A stretch of DNA of 11,532 nucleotides from contig JANBQS010000820.1 in the NCBI GenBank assembly GCA_027577415.1, forward strand, positions 1 through 11,532, in the 5' to 3' direction. The position numbers were made by a program, and so were the translations under genes. Source of the DNA: Coemansia sp. RSA 922 (taxonomy: Eukaryota > Kickxellomycota > Kickxellomycetes > Kickxellales > Kickxellaceae). Of the stretch, positions 6,801 to 11,532 are shown in pieces; within the stretch, counting starts at the first letter, position 1; every line of letters begins with the position of its first letter. The notes under the pieces are model-generated. The model did no database searches. It was not told where the DNA came from and saw nothing but the letters and a program-made list of their open reading frames with translations.

Positions 6801-9800
6801 TACCGTCTGCCGCTAGAGTTGTTCCTAGAGATCACCGGCGGAGTAGCCTATTTCCAGGAGCTCTTGCCTTTCATCCGCTACGGCATTAGCACTCGACTAA
6901 AAGGTAGGACGCGTGCTTCAGTGGAGGCGGAGATCGCTGATGCGCAGAACAGCGAGGCGAGCTCGCTGGAGAGCATCAATCTGCGACTGGCAACTCCGAT
7001 AGACATGCTTCCGACGGCAGTTTGCGAGTTTATTGAATCGAGGGTCGTCAAAACCCGCATCCACATTCAGTCGCTTATCTACGCTCTTTACATCCTCCAG
7101 CTGCTCCGTCCCGTCGATACTGCCAGGGACATAGTGAGCATGCCGCCGCCGCCCGATGCCAAGGACGCATTTGCTAGCGTTCCCGTCACGAGCCCCAAGA
7201 TCTTGGGCTTCGGGTACCAGCTGATCGGCAAGGCTCGTCTTCTCAACAAGGAAGGCTACAACTTGGCGCTGGATGCCTACAAGAACATGATGAAGCATCG
7301 CTTGGACCTGACGACGTGCTACCTGGACTCTAACGTCTACGACATGACGAGCAAGGGTGGTGCGTTTAGTTACTGGAGCGACCTGCATTTGACGGCAATG
7401 ACGGAGGCCAAGCATCTGCCGTCGAAGCACAATTTGTTTGGCATCGGGCTGCCGTATTACTGGGTTCTGGATGTCTCCCTGGATGGCCGCCAAACGAAAA
7501 TGCTCCAGTCGTATGTCGATGAGGATGAATTCCACACGCCGCTCGATGACCCCAGCATGCTGGCAGATGCGGCCAAGATGGCGGGAACGACACTGGAGGA
7601 GGCGCGTCGCTACTTCCTACACCAGCATTCAGAGATGGCCAAGCGGTCTTCAAGGAACAAGGCCTATCACGATATGCGCGAGCGTTATGTCAAGAACCGC
7701 GTGGAAAGGGCCAAGGCGGTCGAGATTGAGCGGCGCAAGCTAGCCGAAGCTAACGGCGATGCGGATGTCGATGTAGTCAAGAAGCAGCGGTACAGGTGGA
7801 ACGAAAACGATTCGATGCGGGTGATGGTGTACTACGCAGTGATGAGGCACCACGCCAACGTGCACCGCCACATGTTTGTATTGCTGAACATTGGCGAGCA
7901 TTTCCCGACGCGCAACCTAATCATGGATCCCGGCGACAGCGCTCGTCACCACTGGCAGAGGCTCCAGCGTAACCCCAAGCACAAGCTCAAGAGCGACAAG
8001 GCCCATTACTTGTGGAAGTACGTGTTCCGCGATGCCGTCGAGCGCGGAGATTTGGATGACGCGGAGGATTTGAACTCGTTTGACACCAAAACCGCGGTCA
8101 ATTACTACTGGAACATGATCTTGCGTGAGGGTCTCGATAACCTAGTATCCCGCTACGCCGTAGACCTGGACGAGGACGGCGTGGAGTTTGAGCCAATCGA
8201 TACTCCTGACCAGCCCGTTCGCTCAAAGTCTACCGCCGGAAAGCCAAAGGCCAAGGCCAAGTCCAAGCCCAAACCGACTGCTGCTGCCGCCGCCGAAGAA
8301 CCTGAACCTGAGGAGTACGAAGAATCTGATGCCTCTCATGTATCTGAGGTGGTCGGGAACCTGATTAGCCGGCTGCCTGCCACGCTTCAGGGCAAGGAGG
8401 CGAGGTATAAAGTCAAGCCGGCAAAGAGAGCGCGGGCGGTTGGCGCGAGAGGCTTTGAGTTTGCCGAGGATGCCTTGCGTGATACCTTTAGCGTCAAGAC
8501 TCGCGAGCTTCATGGAGCCGGCGTCATGCTCACTACGCACCGCGGCTGGGAGTGTGCGACGGACCACATCAATCCAAGCACCATTACTCTGTCAATTCGC
8601 CCTATTGTCGCTGAATCGAACGGCATGGACGTGGATGGCGAGACACCACCAGCACCACCGGTAGCGCTAAAGATCGAGTCCGTATTTGCTACGCGCGGAT
8701 CGAACTACGTGCCTTACAAGGATACCTTGGGCCGCCGCCGCCATGTGAAGCGTAAATTCGACGCCAGCGTGCTTGCGACTCGAATCAGCGAGCTAACACT
8801 GGGCAGCGATAATGACGATGAGGGCGACCGCGTGCCAAAGGCCGAGTTTGGCAAAGTTGATCGTTCTACTCTCTACGCCGAGCTTACGGCTTTGCAAGCC
8901 ATGGTGGTCAATCTCGCAATCACGCCTAATGATGAGTACGATGTTGTGACTGGACATAGGCTGCTTGAGACGAAAAGGAGCGTGGCCAACGAAGCCTACA
9001 AAATGGCTAAGAGCAACTTTACTCTCTCCCGCCTGTCAACCATGTCTGCGTCCGCTGGGCTCCGTATGCAGCCTTTGGCTTCAGCCGAATCTGCCGAAGC
9101 ACCGCCAGGCCCGTCTGAGCCTGGAGCGGGAGCACTGGCACCGCTTACCAACGCGCTTAAGAGCACAACGGTGGCCTACGAGACAACCGGCATGATGCGC
9201 ATAGTGGCCAAGCCGGGCTCGATTAGATCCGTAGCCAACCGATCCGGTGCCAACGATGAGAACGACTCGACCAACAAAGACGCGGATGATGGCGACAACC
9301 CGGCTGTCATTGATACTCCAACTCGTAGCGATCGAAGGGTACCGGGTCGTGGGCATGCAGTTAGCGACAAGTTCATGGGCGCCATTAAGCCTACTCATGC
9401 CGACCGATTTGCCAGCCCGCGCGGGATTTTCGGAGCTGCCGACTCGATGTTGAGTTGCCATCTGGGTCAGGCCGCATTCGAGCGACTGTGCTGGCTTATT
9501 GGTCAGGGCAAGTTGTGGATCCGACCCGAGTACGGCAGTGATATGCTTGAGTCTCTCCAAAGCGGCTTGGTGGGAGTTAAGAGTCAGCAAGATAATTCCG
9601 TAGCTGCTGACTTTGGCATAAAGGCCGCCTATGTGGATCTCATGGCTGGAGTGGAGACTGACGACGGTCAGTTGGACGATGTGTACAGACGCTCCACGAA
9701 CAAGTCTGTGTTTCAGGCATCGTTGCCAACGGGCGACTCGCTGGCTGTTGTTTCTCGAGTTGTAGCTGGGATCATTCACGAGATGGGCGCAATGGGCGCT

Positions 9801-10400
9801 AGCGAGTACGAGCTATTTTCGGTTTTGCTCGTGATTCTCGGAGCCAACATGTACAAGACGGCCCTGGCCACCCTGCCAAATGATGTGCGCATGGTGCTGA
9901 GCACTAGATCTCAGCTGTCGGCGCTGCTGCGCTTGATGGCCCTTGAGGGTAAAGTGCGTGTCGTGGGCAGCAACGACATCCGGTATGTCTCCGAGGATGC
10001 CTATCGCAAGTATTGGTCGCTGACGCTCGAGGGTGTAGAGCACACGTTTGGGCCGTATATGGGCGAAAATATGTCGGGATCGGTCAACACAACCTACACG
10101 CTGGGCATGCTGGCTTCTTTGGTGAGCCACATTGTGGATAACCCCGGCATTCCTCAGTTTGTGCTGGTGCGTCGCTACTACGCGCCTGCTATTCCCAAGA
10201 AGGAGGTGTTGTCTTACTTGGGCCAGCTGGTTGACATGGGTCTAGTTGTCGCCGAGAACATCAAGTCCGACGTGCTCATGCTCAGGAATAAGGCCTGGTC
10301 GGTGGCTGGCTCGACGCACTACTCCATGGCTCCTGACTACCGCCACCGAATCGCGCAACTGCCATTCACCTGGGTGGCAAGTCACTTGAACAAGGTCTAG
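3837..10400 (+). CDS. TFC3: TFIIIC B-block-binding subunit (tau138/GTF3C1-like), 2187 aa
   Basis: This family is the large subunit of the six-subunit TFIIIC complex. It contacts the B box inside tRNA genes and so positions TFIIIB and RNA polymerase III in the nucleus. The N-terminus (MDDIIQTVKQEVALDCDQGS) matches the usual start of these proteins, so the ATG at 3837 is preferred. Residues about 137-205 (YKIIQEISRSREKGVTQVQL onward) form the B-block-binding winged helix. Further winged-helix-like segments occur near 230-300, 500-545 (RLIALSGSHGIVSRAI) and 700-796. A basic KKAK-rich linker lies at 352-381 and an acidic tract near 455-480. An Ala/Pro/Ser linker covers about 650-690. A SANT/Myb-like segment covers about 1318-1385 (RYRWNENDSMRVMVYYAVMR, then GEHFPTR and RHHWQRL), and a second Lys/Pro/Ala-rich linker about 1462-1500. 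A folded C-terminal part covers about 1868-2187. The 2187-aa length is close to animal GTF3C1 (about 2100) and roughly twice budding-yeast Tfc3. No intron interrupts the frame. Confidence 0.9.
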   Translation: MDDIIQTVKQEVALDCDQGSTLSKVWSYVELAQRRLLQRNGTDPESVTVDDALKRYLWPYIVKLPGMSFINGGTVIYESTGRGAAQSNAAKNFLALSASEAESHFPDLIMRSSRKATYKEIFGREEGNDKIIRSVNSYKIIQEISRSREKGVTQVQLSKTFGLDPRSTFHFIKTIDSEGLLAKSVTYDSGNTTNLWVLRRFASERQGAIDKASLHPNGIAMEPAPIPNENSEELTAYFVSNDLRKRASDILQAVGSKYMPEADLMHALKLDIWSMRHRKYFHRVLRDLSEQGCAEKVQLQLPDADLSGFHPEMYRPVAEPMDVDESGDNAEPATNALDDGSEAEALESVGAKKAKGGAKKAKAKTKKQAKPPVKMKRTPEENQANRVKRERISRGLAVGHSYRRCVRFIKPYVEKGSVRTRLGVPLGQSTRAASSIQGDDDGGAVMADPDDADIEGCEDSSSNDDDDELDVETLKDKDDILYVMTNHSVQVGTLAFLPPEAQVFRLIALSGSHGIVSRAIQFLLRWVSLKHLSRCLNHLEQTPVFLPDGSWPGVLTSEECKKENLKHMDERLIVSIEEFMGREHRKRFFVNPLSKMAIASLTANSDRAVTQPSTTLLQAADPAQSPAVSDGAAPATTAASGNRDDSGVLSSQELAIPTRQPDSQSPAPFTAPSPAAVAAAAAAVALTPEAELVLADMAQFNSFNDIYAEAKERKMPVNTIIREYAILGMLKQESVYACNMEQVARCDQLVKSYVMANRDSPAMTSTLSRSLLKFSMDKRTFQRIVTNLADQNRLWTQDIYSLTENTRQNASNKVQIAIARDTDPAGPVVHTFIAQIRDLRRLNKQHPITMVRRITDIVPVVRIEGAEERDRDFLLRKMDTDESRAQGTKNFSSRHPLGRQFIDSSGSKRPRSSQGYDLVKRARVSLVENTTKEGPLGDWDLVLKRLQHIPRRIGRAKNLYDYLANNLADNVDNTYVYKNCAFRSSFLFYRLPLELFLEITGGVAYFQELLPFIRYGISTRLKGRTRASVEAEIADAQNSEASSLESINLRLATPIDMLPTAVCEFIESRVVKTRIHIQSLIYALYILQLLRPVDTARDIVSMPPPPDAKDAFASVPVTSPKILGFGYQLIGKARLLNKEGYNLALDAYKNMMKHRLDLTTCYLDSNVYDMTSKGGAFSYWSDLHLTAMTEAKHLPSKHNLFGIGLPYYWVLDVSLDGRQTKMLQSYVDEDEFHTPLDDPSMLADAAKMAGTTLEEARRYFLHQHSEMAKRSSRNKAYHDMRERYVKNRVERAKAVEIERRKLAEANGDADVDVVKKQRYRWNENDSMRVMVYYAVMRHHANVHRHMFVLLNIGEHFPTRNLIMDPGDSARHHWQRLQRNPKHKLKSDKAHYLWKYVFRDAVERGDLDDAEDLNSFDTKTAVNYYWNMILREGLDNLVSRYAVDLDEDGVEFEPIDTPDQPVRSKSTAGKPKAKAKSKPKPTAAAAAEEPEPEEYEESDASHVSEVVGNLISRLPATLQGKEARYKVKPAKRARAVGARGFEFAEDALRDTFSVKTRELHGAGVMLTTHRGWECATDHINPSTITLSIRPIVAESNGMDVDGETPPAPPVALKIESVFATRGSNYVPYKDTLGRRRHVKRKFDASVLATRISELTLGSDNDDEGDRVPKAEFGKVDRSTLYAELTALQAMVVNLAITPNDEYDVVTGHRLLETKRSVANEAYKMAKSNFTLSRLSTMSASAGLRMQPLASAESAEAPPGPSEPGAGALAPLTNALKSTTVAYETTGMMRIVAKPGSIRSVANRSGANDENDSTNKDADDGDNPAVIDTPTRSDRRVPGRGHAVSDKFMGAIKPTHADRFASPRGIFGAADSMLSCHLGQAAFERLCWLIGQGKLWIRPEYGSDMLESLQSGLVGVKSQQDNSVAADFGIKAAYVDLMAGVETDDGQLDDVYRRSTNKSVFQASLPTGDSLAVVSRVVAGIIHEMGAMGASEYELFSVLLVILGANMYKTALATLPNDVRMVLSTRSQLSALLRLMALEGKVRVVGSNDIRYVSEDAYRKYWSLTLEGVEHTFGPYMGENMSGSVNTTYTLGMLASLVSHIVDNPGIPQFVLVRRYYAPAIPKKEVLSYLGQLVDMGLVVAENIKSDVLMLRNKAWSVAGSTHYSMAPDYRHRIAQLPFTWVASHLNKV

Positions 10401-10552
10401 CCAATGAAATGCAATGTTGATCGACGCGTTCCATCAGTGTTTTCAACAACTTTTTTTTTTTTTTTGCTCCCAAATCTTTTCTCTTTCTTGATTTCTCTTG
10501 TCTTGAATTTTACTTGGTTTATTTTTTATTATTTTTCTTTGTTGGAACAAAA
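10401..10552 (+). promoter_or_regulatory. Short tandem intergenic region with a T15 tract
   Basis: Only 152 bp separate the TFIIIC gene's stop from the next ATG, so the region must end one transcript and start another. CCAAT occurs at 10401-10405. A run of 15 Ts at 10451-10465 is followed by a very pyrimidine-rich, T-dominated segment up to 10543. Long dA:dT tracts exclude nucleosomes and are common in compact fungal promoters. No AATAAA and no TATA box are visible here. Confidence 0.5.
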
Positions 10553-11532
10553 ATGGTCAAGCGGGGCAAAAGGAGGACTTCTAAGCAACATGCAAAAGTT
10601 GATTCCGACGAAGAGGTGGCTCCTGTTGAGACGTCTGAACAAATCGAACTGAATTCGCCCACTGCCTCGCTATCGCCAACAAGACCGAGATCTGCACGAG
10701 TGCAAGCGCGTCAGGAGGCAAACCCCGAGCGCATGCAGGTAATTCAACGACTAAAGGATGCGTTTAATGCAGGCGATTTCGACACAGACCTTGAGAATAG
10801 CGATTCGGAAGAGGAAGTACAAAAGTTCAAGACGCACACCCATGGGACAAGGGCCAAACAGCAAAAGCAGGCACCTAAAAGAAGATCCTCACGGGGGAGA
10901 CAGGTACACGACGACCATGATGACGACCATGAACCCGTAGGCGATGAGTTGGAGACTGAAGAGCAACTATCGGCTAAGAGGCAACTGCTGAGGAAGAGCG
11001 AGCAAAAGCTGATACTAAAATTTAAAACAAAAGGCCTTGACGCTAGCGGATCGAAGCACAAGGCGTCGCAACTGGAGGATATCGACTGGTCAGAGTTTGA
11101 CCCCGAGACGCTTAGTGCGATTCTGGCTCGTCGTGAGGAGCTCCGGAAGAGGCGTCGCAGAAATGCTGGTGAGACTGTCAGCGACGATGAGGCTACGAAT
11201 GCCAAATTGAAAAGATCGAGTCTTGCGCCCGCACCACTTCATACGGACACAGCCAGCCGAGACGATTTGCCTACCGACGAGGGCGAGGTCGTTGTGGAAC
11301 ACAGCCGTGTTTTGGAAACAGCGGCAATGGCGACGATAGAGGAGGAGGAGGAGGAGGAGCCCCTCGCTGACGACAACGAGAATGCCTATGAAGACGACAG
11401 CGCGTATTTTGTACAAGTTGGGGCTGACCGGGCCAACATTGATGGCATGGACGTTGACGTTGAAGGAAACCAAACGGAGTACAACTATTTGTTTGGAGAG
11501 GCCGCCGAGGTGCCTCAACAGACGCTTGGCGC
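10553..11532 (+). CDS. Highly charged, probably nuclear protein, N-terminal part (truncated by window edge)
   Basis: An open frame runs from the ATG at 10553 (context AACAAAAATGG) to the right edge, 326 complete codons with no stop. It begins with a basic patch, MVKRGKRRTSKQHAK, a likely nuclear localisation signal, then an SPTRPRSAR segment. Acidic clusters alternate with basic ones: DSEEEV near 88-93, KRRSSRGR near 113-120, DDHDDDHE near 123-130, and REELRKRRRRN near 191-203. A tract of seven Glu at 263-269 follows. A possible folded element is QLEDIDWSEFDPETLSAILA near residues 170-190. Most of it looks disordered, as in nucleolar, chromatin or ribosome-biogenesis factors. I cannot assign a family, and the diagnostic part may lie beyond the window. 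It is in tandem with the TFIIIC gene, 152 bp downstream. Confidence 0.75.
   Translation, partial: MVKRGKRRTSKQHAKVDSDEEVAPVETSEQIELNSPTASLSPTRPRSARVQARQEANPERMQVIQRLKDAFNAGDFDTDLENSDSEEEVQKFKTHTHGTRAKQQKQAPKRRSSRGRQVHDDHDDDHEPVGDELETEEQLSAKRQLLRKSEQKLILKFKTKGLDASGSKHKASQLEDIDWSEFDPETLSAILARREELRKRRRRNAGETVSDDEATNAKLKRSSLAPAPLHTDTASRDDLPTDEGEVVVEHSRVLETAAMATIEEEEEEEPLADDNENAYEDDSAYFVQVGADRANIDGMDVDVEGNQTEYNYLFGEAAEVPQQTLG
11339..11359 (+). repeat. In-frame (GAG)7 microsatellite
   Basis: Seven perfect GAG units encode Glu263-Glu269 of the charged protein. A pure codon run of this kind is prone to length change by replication slippage while keeping the frame. Confidence 0.85.

Noticed and set aside
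9081..9779. Minus-strand 232-aa open frame inside the TFIIIC gene
   Set aside because: It is antisense to conserved-looking coding sequence, with no domains; long antisense frames are expected in a 6.5-kb GC-rich gene. The same holds for the other minus-strand frames in 3837-10400.
10404..10652. 82-aa plus-strand frame across the T15 tract
   Set aside because: It consists mainly of Phe/Leu encoded by the T-rich promoter and overlaps the charged protein in another frame.
10744..11518. Minus-strand Ser-rich frames opposite the charged protein
   Set aside because: They are reverse complements of GAG/GAC/AAG-rich coding sequence; the plus-strand frame has a better start, NLS and promoter.

Overview
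The window looks like nuclear DNA from a fungus, most likely an early-diverging lineage (Zoopagomycota- or Mucoromycota-like). Reasons: compact genes, a 6.5-kb intronless reading frame, clear TATA boxes about 100 bp upstream of two small genes, AATAAA poly(A) signals, and a TFIIIC large subunit of metazoan-like length. The lineage assignment is an inference from style, not from a database match.

Layout. (1) Positions 1-929, minus strand: the 5' part of a long coiled-coil protein that runs off the left edge. (2) Positions 930-1852: a divergent intergenic region with short repeated motifs and a strong TATA box. (3) Positions 1853-2062: a 69-aa secreted cysteine-rich peptide precursor. (4) Positions 2063-2795: an intergenic region with a poly(A) signal, a repeated TTTGCYAA-type motif, a pyrimidine tract and a second strong TATA box. 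(5) Positions 2796-3074: a 92-aa, unusually AT-rich orphan protein. (6) Positions 3075-3836: non-coding DNA that appears to hold a decayed Ty1/copia RNase H fragment, then the presumed 5' region of the next gene. (7) Positions 3837-10400: one uninterrupted 2187-codon gene recognisable as the B-block-binding subunit of TFIIIC (TFC3/sfc3/GTF3C1 family). (8) Positions 10553-11532: the start of a highly charged, probably nuclear protein that runs off the right edge.

Only the TFIIIC subunit can be named with confidence. It binds the B box of tRNA genes and recruits the RNA polymerase III machinery. The other genes show no obvious functional link to it. The left half (about 1.6-3.5 kb) looks like a small accessory patch, with two small TATA-driven genes and a retroelement remnant, inserted between long housekeeping-type genes. 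I see no CRISPR array, rRNA or convincing tRNA. No complete new multi-gene system is evident. The best leads are the two small genes, the retroelement scar, and a B-box-like site upstream of the gene for the B-box-binding protein.
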